Positions 25,999 to 34,995 of a DNA stretch of 64,000 bases are shown here, piece after piece (position 1 is the stretch's first letter; every line of letters starts with the position of its first letter). This stretch comes from Reichenbachiella faecimaris. GTDB taxonomy: Bacteria; Bacteroidota; Bacteroidia; Cytophagales; Cyclobacteriaceae. The position numbers and the translations under genes are program-made. The DNA lies in contig NZ_FWYF01000001.1 of NCBI RefSeq assembly GCF_900176375.1, positions 1,684,449 to 1,748,448 on the forward strand. The letters run 5' to 3'. The notes under the pieces were generated by a model. That model had not been told where the DNA came from. It saw nothing but the letters and a program-made list of their open reading frames with translations, and did no database searches.

Positions 25999-26835
25999 TC
26001 AAACGGGGTTTATCGGATCCTGCTTCAAAAGTAGCACTAAGATGGCATAGAGATTGGGCATTAAGCTTTTAAATTTTTTCGGCCGTTCGAAAAAGTTCTC
26101 CACGGCCACTGAAAAGAATTCATCAGGGTTAGTGGCGGCATAGTCTCTAAACATCGTGCTATTACCATTTGCAATATTCGCCATTTCTTGGTCTGCCAAA
26201 AACTGCCAGTGCTGAAGCACTTCTTCGTCCAAAAAATTAAACTCAGCGTTCGTTATTAGATTTTCTAATCTCAAGGCATGGGCCATTTCATGCAGGCCTA
26301 AATTTCTTCCATCTTTGGAATTAAAATAACCTGCTACAAAAGCCTTCCAGGAAAGTACGATAGCCCTTAACCTGGGGTTGACTTCTCCCTTATGATAGGT
26401 TTGGTTAATCGTAGAGTAGTAATTATCTGGATAAACCAAAATTCGTTTGAAGTGGCTGAGAAATACTTTTGGATAACCAAAGGTGAGTTGCACAGCACAG
26501 GCAGATATCAAGACTTTCATTTCCTCAGTCACTTTTGGTATTTGTCTGGGAATAAACTCTTTGACATGAATGAAATACTGAACTTTTTGTTCAAATCTTT
26601 TACGCCTATTGGGCGTCAATTGCTTGTAAAAAGGAAAATGTTTTCTGAGAATTTCTTTTCGTTCTGACGAAAGCGGCCTTGGAAATCCAGGCACTTGAAA
26701 GCCCATATTGACTCGACCCGTCATACCTGCCAAAATAATCACCACTACACTCAATATCGCCAGAACGATGACATCCATGAAGTCGTTTGCAGGAGGAGTG
26801 GTCTGTAGAATAATGGCTAAATGGGTCTGAGTCAT
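25999..26835 (-). CDS. zinc-dependent peptidase, MtfA-like (M90)
   Basis: This 278-residue protein has one N-terminal membrane segment (about residues 20-40) before the M90 domain. The zinc motif is GLHEMAHALRLEN, and DYAATNPDEFFSVAVENFFERP supplies the third ligand region. E. coli MtfA titrates the Mlc repressor and has aminopeptidase activity. Membrane anchoring and the lack of an Mlc partner here suggest a different role. It is co-transcribed with DUF721 and closely follows the hydrolase gene. Confidence 0.9.
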   Translation of the reverse strand: MTQTHLAIILQTTPPANDFMDVIVLAILSVVVIILAGMTGRVNMGFQVPGFPRPLSSERKEILRKHFPFYKQLTPNRRKRFEQKVQYFIHVKEFIPRQIPKVTEEMKVLISACAVQLTFGYPKVFLSHFKRILVYPDNYYSTINQTYHKGEVNPRLRAIVLSWKAFVAGYFNSKDGRNLGLHEMAHALRLENLITNAEFNFLDEEVLQHWQFLADQEMANIANGNSTMFRDYAATNPDEFFSVAVENFFERPKKFKSLMPNLYAILVLLLKQDPINPV

Positions 26836-26847
26836 TCGGTAAATATA

Positions 26848-27495
26848 TCAATTCGCTTCTGACAAAATCCCCTCTACAATGACTGATATTTCTGAGGCAT
26901 TCTCCACTATAGCAAAATGCCCAGCTCCTTCCAAATCTATCCCTTTAATACCTTTAGGTGCTGGCAGCAACAAATCTTTTGTCGCATGAATTCTAATCAG
27001 GTTTTCAGGCAACCGTTCATTACGCCATGAGAGTACTTTGTCAATGCATAATTTGGTGAAAGCTCGATCTGTTTTTTTGGCAATGGCCGTGACCATTTTC
27101 TTGCCTTGTTCAGATTTAATTCCAAAATACCAAATGAGCCATTTTGGATTAGAGCCAAAAAGAAAACTTGGAATGATTCGATTCAACCTGGTCTTAGCTA
27201 TCCATCTGATCCAAAGTGGCAATTCGCTCGTTCGAGCCAATGAGGTAACTAGGATAGTTTTTTGAGGTTGGATGTATTTGTTCATTTCTACGGCCAGCAT
27301 ACCTCCAAACGAAACCCCAAGCAATACGAATGGTTCGGAATCATCCACCTGATCACAAAGTCGCCGAGCATAAGCAGTCATACTTTCCCATTGAAAAGAA
27401 GGTATCCACTCTACATACACTTTCGGGTTATTTATTTTTAGTAGCTCGAATACACTGGTATCCGCCCCCAGCCCGCTCAAACAATAGACTTTCAT
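26848..27495 (-). CDS. alpha/beta hydrolase
   Basis: This 215-residue small hydrolase has the nucleophile elbow LLGVSFGGMLA (Ser in GVSFGG), the acidic residue in IHATKDLLLP and the catalytic His in EGAGHFAIVEN. The start MKVYCLSGLGADTSVF lacks a signal peptide. Substrate is unknown; the family includes esterases and thioesterases. Its first four bases overlap the end of the flotillin-like gene, so the two are translationally coupled. Confidence 0.88.
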   Translation of the reverse strand: MKVYCLSGLGADTSVFELLKINNPKVYVEWIPSFQWESMTAYARRLCDQVDDSEPFVLLGVSFGGMLAVEMNKYIQPQKTILVTSLARTSELPLWIRWIAKTRLNRIIPSFLFGSNPKWLIWYFGIKSEQGKKMVTAIAKKTDRAFTKLCIDKVLSWRNERLPENLIRIHATKDLLLPAPKGIKGIDLEGAGHFAIVENASEISVIVEGILSEAN

Positions 27496-28160
27496 CCTTT
27501 AGTAATACGGATTTGTTGATCTATGATCTGACCGTGGCACAGGCCTTTCCAAAATTTTTCATTCAGATATTCTGCTTTGATAAAATTGGCCAAAGCCTCA
27601 AAGTCTGCCAAATCGCCTGAGAGTAAAGCCAGTGTTACTTTTTCCTCAATCGTCTTTTTGAAGGCATTCAAATCTGGCGTGATCCACCCTGAACTATCAC
27701 CAGCAATCTTAAACTTGCAGTAGTAATAAGCAGTCAACCCGCTCTCTTCTATTTCTGGAATGATCAACTCATAGGCTCTATTCAAATTTTGGATCAAATC
27801 ATTCATGTCCTTATCGGCCAAATCATACAATACCAAGGACTTAAATGACAAATCGACCCCAGCGGCCTGCACCTGCCTCCAATGATCTAAAAGTGCCCGC
27901 GTATCTCCATCTGCCATGTGATGATGTACAATATCTTGTATAGCAACAGTCGGGTCTGTTTTTTTGAATTCCACACAAGAATCCAAAAATTCATCTTCTA
28001 GCTCGAAGAATTTAGTAAGCGCTCTTGCTTCTAATAGGGAAACTGACAAACCCCGACTCTTGGCCTTGCGCCAGGCAACACCTATCGACCATAAATGGGC
28101 CAACAAAAGAGCTAATCCAAACAAGCCTGCAGCTACTAAAACCAAGAACAAAATATCCAT
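27492..28160 (-). CDS. short flotillin-like (FloA-related) membrane protein
   Basis: This 222-residue protein starts at the ATG at 28160 and has one N-terminal membrane helix (DILFLVLVAAGLFGLALLL). The part after the helix recalls FloA (UPF0365). HHHMADGDTRALLDHWRQ corresponds to FloA's HYLAGGNV region, and AAGVDLSFKSLVLYDLADKD to the ANI-L-F--A-AIDLAGRD segment. The end FWKGLCHGQIIDQQIRI parallels the KGLDAGTAFEILSIDIAD strand. It is over 100 residues shorter than FloA and lacks its long Ala/Glu-rich tail. The comparison is from memory, so this is a remote-homology proposal. It overlaps the hydrolase gene by 4 bases. Confidence 0.6.
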   Translation of the reverse strand: MDILFLVLVAAGLFGLALLLAHLWSIGVAWRKAKSRGLSVSLLEARALTKFFELEDEFLDSCVEFKKTDPTVAIQDIVHHHMADGDTRALLDHWRQVQAAGVDLSFKSLVLYDLADKDMNDLIQNLNRAYELIIPEIEESGLTAYYYCKFKIAGDSSGWITPDLNAFKKTIEEKVTLALLSGDLADFEALANFIKAEYLNEKFWKGLCHGQIIDQQIRITKG

Positions 28161-28218
28161 GGAGAAAAGATAAGGAAGAATGACGGGGTGGCAAAGGAAA
28201 CATTTCTTTACCTCCTTC

Positions 28219-28242
28219 AAAAAAGGCTCGCAAATGCGAGCC
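28219..28242 (-). terminator. terminator of glycyl-tRNA synthetase gene
   Basis: The perfect 8-bp stem GGCTCGCA/TGCGAGCC (28225-28232, 28235-28242) with an AA loop is followed on the minus strand by six T. It lies 25 bases after the glyS stop. Confidence 0.9.
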
Positions 28243-28266
28243 CTTCAATTTCCTAATCAGGAATGC

Positions 28267-29814
28267 TTATAAGGTCTTTAGCAACTGCTTCAGATCTACT
28301 GCCTTTTCGATTTCAGCAACCACTTCATCCACAGACACTCTACGCTGCTCCATGGTGTCGCGCTCACGAATAGTCACCATACCATCTTCTAAGGTCTGAT
28401 GATCTACTGTGATACAGTAGGGCGTACCAATCGCATCTTGCCTTCTATACCTTCTGCCAATGGCATCTTTCACATCCATTTGGACATTGACTGAATACTT
28501 CAGTTCATCCATGATTTCACGTGCCTTTTCTGGTAGGCCATCTTTGTTGATCAATGGCAATACAGCTGCCTTCACAGGAGCTAAAACAGGAGGAATCTTC
28601 AAGACAATTCTGCTACTGCCATCTTCTAATGTTTCTTCTGTGTACGCACTAGACAAAATAGCCAAGAACATACGATCCAGTCCAATAGAAGTCTCCACCA
28701 CATACGGTACATAAGACTTCTCTTCTTCGGAATCAAAGAACTGTAATTTTTTACCACTGTACTCTTCGTGTGCTTTCAGATCGAAATCTGTTCTTGAATG
28801 AATGCCTTCCAGCTCTTTAAATCCCATGGGGAAATTGAACTCAATGTCGCAGGCTGCGTTGGCATAATGGGCCAGATTCAAATGATCGTGGAATCGGTAA
28901 TTTTCTTCGCCCAACCCTAGTGACTTGTGCCACTTAATTCTCTTTTCTTTCCAGTTTTCGTACCATTCCATTTCGGTACCTGGCTTGATGAAAAACTGCA
29001 TTTCCATCTGCTCGAATTCTCGCATGCGGAAAATGAACTGACGCGCTATAATTTCATTCCTAAAAGCCTTACCAGTCTGAGCGATACCAAAAGGCAACTT
29101 CATTCGACCAGTTTTCTGCACGTTGAGATAGTTCACGAAAATCCCTTGTGCCGTCTCTGGTCTCAAATAAATTTTACTGGCTCCTTCCGTGACCGCTCCA
29201 AGTTCAGTAGAGAACATCAGATTGAATTGTTTGACTTCAGTCCAATTTTTTGATCCGCTCACTGGATCGGCAATCCCTAACTCCTCAATCAATAATTTTA
29301 AATCCTCAAAGTTTTCTTCTTCAATATCTTTTTTGAACCGGGCATTGATGTTGTCAATTTTCTTCTGATTGTCCAATACACGTCCATTGGTAGATAGGAA
29401 CTCTTCTTTGTTGAATGCATCACCAAATCGTTTTTCAGCTTTGGCTACTTCTTTGTCTATTTTGGCTTCGATCTTCGCCACAAAATCCTCAATCAGAACA
29501 TCTGCTCTATATCTTTTCTTAGAGTCCTTGTTGTCGATCATAGGATCATTGAAAGCATCAACATGACCAGAGGCTTTCCAGGTGGTTGGGTGCATGAAAA
29601 TCGACGCATCTATACCCACAATATTTTCATTCATTTGCACCATGGCCTTCCACCAGTAGTCTCGAATGTTTTTCTTCAATTCTGCTCCATATTGGCCATA
29701 GTCATAAGTGGCACTAAGGCCATCGTATATTTCACTAGAAGGGAATACATAGCCATACTCTTTGGAGTGCGCTATGATCTTTTTCAATAGATTCTGATCG
29801 TCATTTTTTGCCAT
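28267..29814 (-). CDS. glyS: glycyl-tRNA synthetase (single-chain, dimeric type)
   Basis: This class II synthetase charges tRNA-Gly. The 515-residue eukaryote/archaea-like alpha2 form is standard in Bacteroidota. The start LKKIIAHSKEYGYVFPSSEIYDGLSATYDYG is diagnostic. Motif 2 region GIAQTGKAFRNEI, RPETAQGIFVNY and motif 3 area TSIGLDRMFLA are present. The anticodon-binding domain ends with TIRERDTMEQRRV. It is flanked by a clean terminator. Confidence 0.98.
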   Translation of the reverse strand: MAKNDDQNLLKKIIAHSKEYGYVFPSSEIYDGLSATYDYGQYGAELKKNIRDYWWKAMVQMNENIVGIDASIFMHPTTWKASGHVDAFNDPMIDNKDSKKRYRADVLIEDFVAKIEAKIDKEVAKAEKRFGDAFNKEEFLSTNGRVLDNQKKIDNINARFKKDIEEENFEDLKLLIEELGIADPVSGSKNWTEVKQFNLMFSTELGAVTEGASKIYLRPETAQGIFVNYLNVQKTGRMKLPFGIAQTGKAFRNEIIARQFIFRMREFEQMEMQFFIKPGTEMEWYENWKEKRIKWHKSLGLGEENYRFHDHLNLAHYANAACDIEFNFPMGFKELEGIHSRTDFDLKAHEEYSGKKLQFFDSEEEKSYVPYVVETSIGLDRMFLAILSSAYTEETLEDGSSRIVLKIPPVLAPVKAAVLPLINKDGLPEKAREIMDELKYSVNVQMDVKDAIGRRYRRQDAIGTPYCITVDHQTLEDGMVTIRERDTMEQRRVSVDEVVAEIEKAVDLKQLLKTL

Positions 29815-29917
29815 AGCCGCAAAGATATACGAATCAGTGATTTGGGAAAGTTATGGAAGGTGCAAAGTTTGTAGTTTCTCATTGGTCACAAGACCAACGA
29901 AGGCGAAAGAAGTTTGT

Positions 29918-29950
29918 AACCCCCCCAAAGTTCTAAACTTTGGGAGGGTT
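29918..29950. repeat. dispersed palindrome, copy 1
   Basis: AACCCCCCCAAAGTT (29918-29932), loop CTA, then AACTTTGGGAGGGTT (29936-29950) forms a 15-base stem with one mismatch. The core CCAAAGTTCTAAACTTTGG is shared with copies at 30493 and 60317. It starts ten bases past the DoxX stop on the minus strand. Confidence 0.85.
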
Positions 29951-29959
29951 CAGGTATTT

Positions 29960-30421
29960 TTAAACCCCGGCCAATTCAGCCTTGCGCCTGGCATCTCTAC
30001 GACGGAGTTCGTCTACTGAAAATCGACCGCCACCAAATAGAAAATAGACGATCAGTCCAACCAGCACCAATGCCGACATTTCCAGTTCCATCAGACTATC
30101 CATGGTGAGGAAGTGAGTTGCATTGAAAACAACTGCACCAAACAGTACAGGAATATTCAAAGCACACATGGCACGGGTATAGGCACCCAACGCAATCATC
30201 AGCCCTCCTGCAGCATGCATCAAATAGATATAGTGAGCAGCAATCACTGCCATATACACCATACCCATGGATTGGACATTATCGGCAAGGACTTGAAAAT
30301 TGGCCGTAAATATGAGGCCTTTGATGAAAAGAAAAATTCCGAGTACGACTCTAAGTAGGTCTAACCAGACTGGCGCGAATCGTGCATCCATCCATTGGTC
30401 AATTTTAGTGATGAGATTCAT
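29960..30421 (-). CDS. DoxX family membrane protein
   Basis: This 153-residue protein starts at the ATG at 30421 and has four membrane helices: LLRVVLGIFLFIKGLIF, MVYMAVIAAHYIYLMHAAGGLMIALGAY split over two, and LVLVGLIVYFLFGGG. A charged C-terminal tail (DELRRRDARRK) follows. DoxX-type proteins are small quinone- or redox-associated membrane proteins of uncertain function. The gene is bracketed by two copies of the dispersed palindrome. Confidence 0.85.
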   Translation of the reverse strand: MNLITKIDQWMDARFAPVWLDLLRVVLGIFLFIKGLIFTANFQVLADNVQSMGMVYMAVIAAHYIYLMHAAGGLMIALGAYTRAMCALNIPVLFGAVVFNATHFLTMDSLMELEMSALVLVGLIVYFLFGGGRFSVDELRRRDARRKAELAGV

Positions 30422-30492
30422 AATAATACGATTTTTGGGAGTATATAAGTTACTCAAAATCAATGAGAAAGGCAAGAAAATACATTGATAGG

Positions 30493-30525
30493 AACTTTTC
30501 CAAAGTTCTAAGCTTTGGAAAAGTT
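30493..30525. repeat. dispersed palindrome, copy 2
   Basis: AACTTTTCCAAAG (30493-30505), loop TTCTAAG, then CTTTGGAAAAGTT (30513-30525) forms a perfect 13-base stem. It lies upstream of the DoxX start on the minus strand. Confidence 0.88.
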
Positions 30526-30604
30526 AAATGTCTTGACATTCAGCAACTCGCATGAGATTACCCGAATTCTCCTCCGTTGAATCGGGTAATAACGTGTACA
30601 AAAC

Positions 30605-30642
30605 AAAAAAGCCAGCTCTCGCCGAAGCGCCTGAGCTGACTT
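30605..30642 (-). terminator. probable minus-strand terminator
   Basis: On the minus strand GTCAGCTCAGG, a CTTCGG tetraloop region and GAGAGCTGGC form an imperfect stem followed by TTTTTTG. It is the first terminator-like structure after DUF1338. Confidence 0.6.
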
Positions 30643-30850
30643 ATCATTTTGGGTTAAATTTTTAACCTGATTTATGCATTAGAAAATCTATTCCGAGCCT
30701 AACTCACTTTAAATCAGTCGTTTTACTATGTTTTTTAATTTAACCATAGCGCTGCTATGCTCAAATCAATAAAACTTCCTGCTTTTTTGTGATTTAGGCT
30801 CTCATTACGAAGTTCTAATACTTAATTCAGGTTGATTTAGGAGTCTCGGC

Positions 30851-31651
30851 TTATGAAGCCGCATTTGTACTTTCAAATATTTTGTCGGCAGACTTAGCAA
30901 TGAAGCCATTAAATAAAATGCCATTGGCGTCTTCATATCTTCTGGCAAACTCATAATAACAAGATGGCACTTCAAATGACCCTTCAGCAAATTCAATTGC
31001 TTTCTTGTCTGCCAAGATACTTGACTGCTCTAACAAAGCCTCTGGAGAACCTTTGATCTCGCCTCCAGATACGTTCATTGGGAAACCGTTGTTTTTTAAG
31101 AAATTGTTCATTTCTTCTAGTGATTCAATGGCTGTCAACTGATTCACATTGATGGTGAAATGATTGGCACAGAAGCCGTACACATACATCCAAGCTGCAT
31201 ATTCTGACTCTTCTCTCAGTTTCAAATAAGTCTCATGAGAAATCGTACCCCAGGGTCTGCCTGCATAAATTGTGGAGTTAGATTCAATCAATCCCATTGG
31301 GATTTCATTGATTTTTTTCAGTACAATGTACTGCAACTCTTGAGAAAATTCTTCCAACAACAACTCACTGATAAATATCTTAGGCGCTTTGGCATCTGGA
31401 TGTTCGTAGTGTTTAGCTCTCAATTTCTTTGCTTCAAAGACGTAATCGTCTTTTTCTACATAGCCACAAGCCAAAAAAGGCTTGGCCAGTTGTTCTACAT
31501 TAATGCTTGGGTGGTTGAATGTACGGAATGCGATGTGATCATTGCTGATCTTCTCGCCCTTCGCTTCTAGTAACTCGTGAATTTTACCTGCTGAAGGTGT
31601 TGTTTTAACATATTCCTTCCAAAAAATGTCGATGATTTCTTCGTACTGCAT
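30851..31651 (-). CDS. DUF1338 family protein (2-oxoadipate dioxygenase/decarboxylase-like)
   Basis: This 266-residue protein starts YEEIIDIFWKEYVKTTPSAGKIHELLEAKGEKI and contains NDHIAFRTF, NHFTINVN and CYYEFARRY. This fits DUF1338, the VOC-like iron(II) family that includes HglS, which converts 2-oxoadipate to 2-hydroxyglutarate in D-lysine breakdown. Candidate metal ligands are the His of NDHIAFRTF and a later Glu/His pair. It is divergent from an Lrp-type regulator, consistent with control by an amino acid. This short form is about 60% of HglS length, so the substrate may differ. Confidence 0.85.
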   Translation of the reverse strand: MQYEEIIDIFWKEYVKTTPSAGKIHELLEAKGEKISNDHIAFRTFNHPSINVEQLAKPFLACGYVEKDDYVFEAKKLRAKHYEHPDAKAPKIFISELLLEEFSQELQYIVLKKINEIPMGLIESNSTIYAGRPWGTISHETYLKLREESEYAAWMYVYGFCANHFTINVNQLTAIESLEEMNNFLKNNGFPMNVSGGEIKGSPEALLEQSSILADKKAIEFAEGSFEVPSCYYEFARRYEDANGILFNGFIAKSADKIFESTNAAS

Positions 31652-31803
31652 AGCTTAAATATTTGAATGCAAAATGAAGTCATATTTAATTAATTCAATT
31701 AATTAATGAGTCAATTATTTAATTAATAGTAATTTTTATGTCATTTTTACCCATACAACTTTAAAATAATTCAATTTGACACTATTCACTATGCATTATC
31801 TCT
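31652..31803. promoter_or_regulatory. divergent promoter region with AT-rich repeats
   Basis: The space between DUF1338 and the Lrp gene contains phased copies of TTAATTAATT-type sequence (31687-31730: TTAATTAATTCAATTAATTA and a second run). Symmetric AT-rich half sites of this kind are typical of Lrp-family operators. Autoregulation plus control of DUF1338 is inferred. Confidence 0.45.
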
Positions 31804-32262
31804 ATGATTGGTCAATTTGACGAAACAGACAAAAAAATCTTGAGACGCTTGGGCGAAAATGCCAGAGTACCATTTTCAACTTTAGCTAATGAACTGGGTA
31901 TTTCCAACACTATGGTCCATCAGCGTGTGAACAAACTGCGCCAGTCTGGAGTGATCAAAAATGCTACTTATGTCTTCGAACCCAAAGTACTGGGCTACAC
32001 TACTGAGGCCATGACGCGCATACAAGTGACGAATGCCAAGTATGTGAATAGCCTCATTGCTGCACTCAAGGAAATCCCTGAGATTGTAGAGTGCTCCAAC
32101 ATTACTGGCAAATATGCTCTGATTATTAAGATTTTTGCGAAGGACAATAGCCATCTGAGAGATGTGCTTTACAGCCGAATACATCCACTGGCTGGTGTGG
32201 AAGGCACAGATACGACGATTTCATTTGAGACGGCCTTTCAGAAGAATATTGCGATTGAGTAG
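31804..32262 (+). CDS. Lrp/AsnC family transcriptional regulator
   Basis: This 152-residue regulator has an N-terminal HTH (LRRLGENARVPFSTLANELGISNTMVHQRVNKL spread over residues 12-45) and a C-terminal RAM ligand domain (TRIQVTNAKYVNSLIAAL, VECSNITGKYALIIKI). Lrp-type proteins form octamers and sense amino acids. The adjoining DUF1338 gene suggests lysine or a 2-oxo acid intermediate as the signal; this is inference. Confidence 0.94.
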   Translation: MIGQFDETDKKILRRLGENARVPFSTLANELGISNTMVHQRVNKLRQSGVIKNATYVFEPKVLGYTTEAMTRIQVTNAKYVNSLIAALKEIPEIVECSNITGKYALIIKIFAKDNSHLRDVLYSRIHPLAGVEGTDTTISFETAFQKNIAIE

Positions 32263-32291
32263 ACTTCGAAAACCTAAGCCTGACAATTGAA

Positions 32292-34913
32292 TCACTCAAA
32301 ATTGAACATCTCATCCAAGAAAGCCGCCACACCAATGCGTATGCCCCAATCCTCGTATTCGCCATCTTGAAAAGCTGCCACGCCTTCGAGTCTGAAGAGT
32401 CTAAAGATGTTGTCTATGCTATAGCCCAGTTCCGTATAATTCTGAGCGGAGTCCGTACCCAGATAATTGGCAAATATGCTTTCTTTCACTCCTCTTTTTC
32501 TAGCAAACTTGAATCTGGAAAAGAAGAACTTTCTAAACTGATAGTGGGTGAGTAAGTTGACATAAGCACCATTCGTACTGAAGTTGTAATAGGGCAGCAG
32601 ACGGAAGCTCTTCACTACATCTATGTCTTGGATGGGCGTTCTGTTACCCATGAAGTGCTTGTAATCCAGGAATGTAATACTATCTTTAGCTAAAAATCCT
32701 CCTCCACCTACTCTAAAGCTCAAACGGCCTCTGATGCCTATATCCAGCGCATGGGTAACATCTACAGCTAACTTGTGATAAGAAATCTGGGCGTCTCCCA
32801 CAGGAATCGCACTATTATAAGCTACTGTCAGTTCAGGAGAAGAGTGATTGATAGACTGTCTTTCATTGTTTTTGATGTAGTACTTCTGCCACGGTTTCAT
32901 GGTCAGATTCACTCCAGTCAAAAATGCTTGATGTTCAAGAAATGCCGTAGGGCCGAGTTCCACGTTGGCTGGTGCATTGGAGGTGTAGTCTTTATCCCCT
33001 TGATTGAACCATGTATGACTTGTCTGGTTTTCCAATGGCAAACGATTGGCATATTCAGCTGATAAACCAATTCTATACTTATCGGATATTTTGTGTGAAT
33101 ACTTTAGTCTGACAAATTCCTTTTGATAGATCTTCATGTAGTTGCTTTCCAACATCAAAGTAGTCAGTGAGTTGATGATCGGATAAATCGGCACATTGGG
33201 ATTGATTTGATAAACATATCTTCCGCCTTCAACAGCCAGGTTTTGCTCATCAAACTTGTACGTGGCCTTGAGCTTACTCTGCAATTGATTGATAGAAAAA
33301 CCATATCGTATATGTGGGGCTATTTCCAACCAGGTTTTATTTTCAAATGTCTTTGTGTAGGCCAATTCATAAAAGAAGTTGTAGCCTTCAACTGTATTAA
33401 AATTCAGGCTTACCAATGATGATTTGATTTCCAAATGCGTCTTATCTCCAATTTTATAGGTGTTTCCCAATAACAAATCGTAGATTTTAAACCCTTCCTT
33501 GCCTTGCTTGGTTTTGATGGTATCCCCTTCAGCTTCCTTTTTATTGACTACGGCCATACTATCCATTTTGTGGTACCCTTTCACTTCGTATTCTGATAGA
33601 GGAATAGGACGGACGGCCTGCCAAAAACTAGAATCCTTTTTGTAAGCCAAGGAGTCGACAGTCACATTGGTGACATAGGAAATATTAGGAACTGTATCTC
33701 GTTCTATTTCCATTTTTTCGTATTCACGCATCAATTTTTTCAAATCCTTTCTGGTCATTTCTTTTCCTGATTGCATCTTCTCCAGAACTTCACTATTCAC
33801 ATTCTTGTTTTGCGTTTCCAGTTTTTTGGCCAATTCCTTCTCAACCTTTTCATCTACCACCACCAATTCAATATCCAAATCTTTATTAAGCTCAATTTTA
33901 TAATTTTTGGCTGTTGCCAAATAATTGTATTCAAACTCAAATCCGAAAAAAGTTCCTTCTATGTCGAACTGATGACTGATCGGCAACCAAGCTTTGTCTT
34001 CAATAGGATTGTAAATCTGATGGATCAAGAACTGAATACCCAGATAGCTGGTGCTCAGATTTAAACTGTGAATGCTCCAATAATCTTCTACGATCGAGAT
34101 CTCGCCTTCAAATACATCATCTCCCTTGGATCGCGGAATCACACGGATTTTACTATAGTCGTACGCTTGATCTCGATATGTTCCCAAGTACTCAAATTTG
34201 TAATAACCAAAAGCTTTTGGCGATAATGGAGAAATCGCATTGGCCAATTTAGGCTCATAAAAACTGCCCTTGAGGTACTCCATAGGGCTCGTATTGTTAT
34301 CGTCCCCATTGCTTCGAATAGACAACACCTCTTCCTCATAGGTATTGGGTCTGGTGAATTTCACCCTAGAGATAGACTCAGTGACAAAAGCTGTGGTGGA
34401 ATCCACTCCTTCCTTTGCCATTTGCTTACGCAAAAAGAAAGGAGAATCAATCAAGCGTCCAGATCCCTTGATATATACTTCAGCTTGATAACTGTCCAGC
34501 TGATTTTGATGAAACTTAGCTTTTGCAATGGCCTTACGCATAATGGTATAAGCAGGATCTTCTTTGCCAGCTATGATTTCTACATCGCGCAGTACAATGG
34601 TCTGAGGCTCAAGTTTCACATGTACTTCAGAGAACCCTCCTACTACTTCCACAAATTTGACCACTGATTTGTAGCCCATATATTGGAAAACCAAATCGTA
34701 TTTACCTGCTGGTAAAGGGTACTCAAAATAGCCTTCTGCATTTGAAGTACTGCCCGTTTCAATATTTCGCACATAGATGGTGGCATAGGGCAAAGGTTCA
34801 CCATCTGAAGATTTGATAGTGCCTTTGATGCCTTGTGAAAAAGAATTGAAGACAGATACAAGGAGAAGAGTACAGAAAAAAGAAAATTTTCTGAAAGCAA
34901 AGAATGAGAGCAT
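32292..34913 (-). CDS. DUF5686 / carboxypeptidase-like regulatory domain outer-membrane protein
   Basis: This 873-residue exported protein has a signal peptide (about residues 1-26, ending FNSFSQG) and a CarboxypepD_reg-like beta sandwich (GTIKSSDGEPLPYATIYVRNIETG, YDLVFQYMGYKSVV). The DUF5686 region follows, with YTIMRKAIAKAKFHQNQLDSYQAEVYIKG, and a large C-terminal barrel-like section with many alternating strands. It resembles TonB-dependent-receptor-related Bacteroidota proteins but has no plug domain. The coiled segment EKELAKKLETQNKN (about 370-400) interrupts the strands. Function is unknown; an outer-membrane location is likely. Confidence 0.9.
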   Translation of the reverse strand: MLSFFAFRKFSFFCTLLLVSVFNSFSQGIKGTIKSSDGEPLPYATIYVRNIETGSTSNAEGYFEYPLPAGKYDLVFQYMGYKSVVKFVEVVGGFSEVHVKLEPQTIVLRDVEIIAGKEDPAYTIMRKAIAKAKFHQNQLDSYQAEVYIKGSGRLIDSPFFLRKQMAKEGVDSTTAFVTESISRVKFTRPNTYEEEVLSIRSNGDDNNTSPMEYLKGSFYEPKLANAISPLSPKAFGYYKFEYLGTYRDQAYDYSKIRVIPRSKGDDVFEGEISIVEDYWSIHSLNLSTSYLGIQFLIHQIYNPIEDKAWLPISHQFDIEGTFFGFEFEYNYLATAKNYKIELNKDLDIELVVVDEKVEKELAKKLETQNKNVNSEVLEKMQSGKEMTRKDLKKLMREYEKMEIERDTVPNISYVTNVTVDSLAYKKDSSFWQAVRPIPLSEYEVKGYHKMDSMAVVNKKEAEGDTIKTKQGKEGFKIYDLLLGNTYKIGDKTHLEIKSSLVSLNFNTVEGYNFFYELAYTKTFENKTWLEIAPHIRYGFSINQLQSKLKATYKFDEQNLAVEGGRYVYQINPNVPIYPIINSLTTLMLESNYMKIYQKEFVRLKYSHKISDKYRIGLSAEYANRLPLENQTSHTWFNQGDKDYTSNAPANVELGPTAFLEHQAFLTGVNLTMKPWQKYYIKNNERQSINHSSPELTVAYNSAIPVGDAQISYHKLAVDVTHALDIGIRGRLSFRVGGGGFLAKDSITFLDYKHFMGNRTPIQDIDVVKSFRLLPYYNFSTNGAYVNLLTHYQFRKFFFSRFKFARKRGVKESIFANYLGTDSAQNYTELGYSIDNIFRLFRLEGVAAFQDGEYEDWGIRIGVAAFLDEMFNFE

Positions 34914-34995
34914 GTTTGATTTTTGGTTTGAGTCTAAGTATTAGTCTCTTCTATGATGCGAAAGTTACACTGTAGGTTGCTTTGGTTTGTAAAAA

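Larger units (their letters stand above)
30422..30850. other. structured non-coding interval
   Basis: These 429 bases hold no credible protein but several symmetric elements: a palindrome (30493-30525), the inverted repeat ATTACCCGA/TCGGGTAAT (30557-30565, 30582-30590), a terminator-like stem on the minus strand (30605-30642), CATAGC-GCT-GCTATG near 30745, and the distant complementary pair GAGCCTAA/TTAGGCTC around 30691 and 30791. The minus-strand terminator lies about 200 bases after the DUF1338 stop, so either the DUF1338 mRNA has a long 3' UTR or a small RNA is encoded here. Confidence 0.5.
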
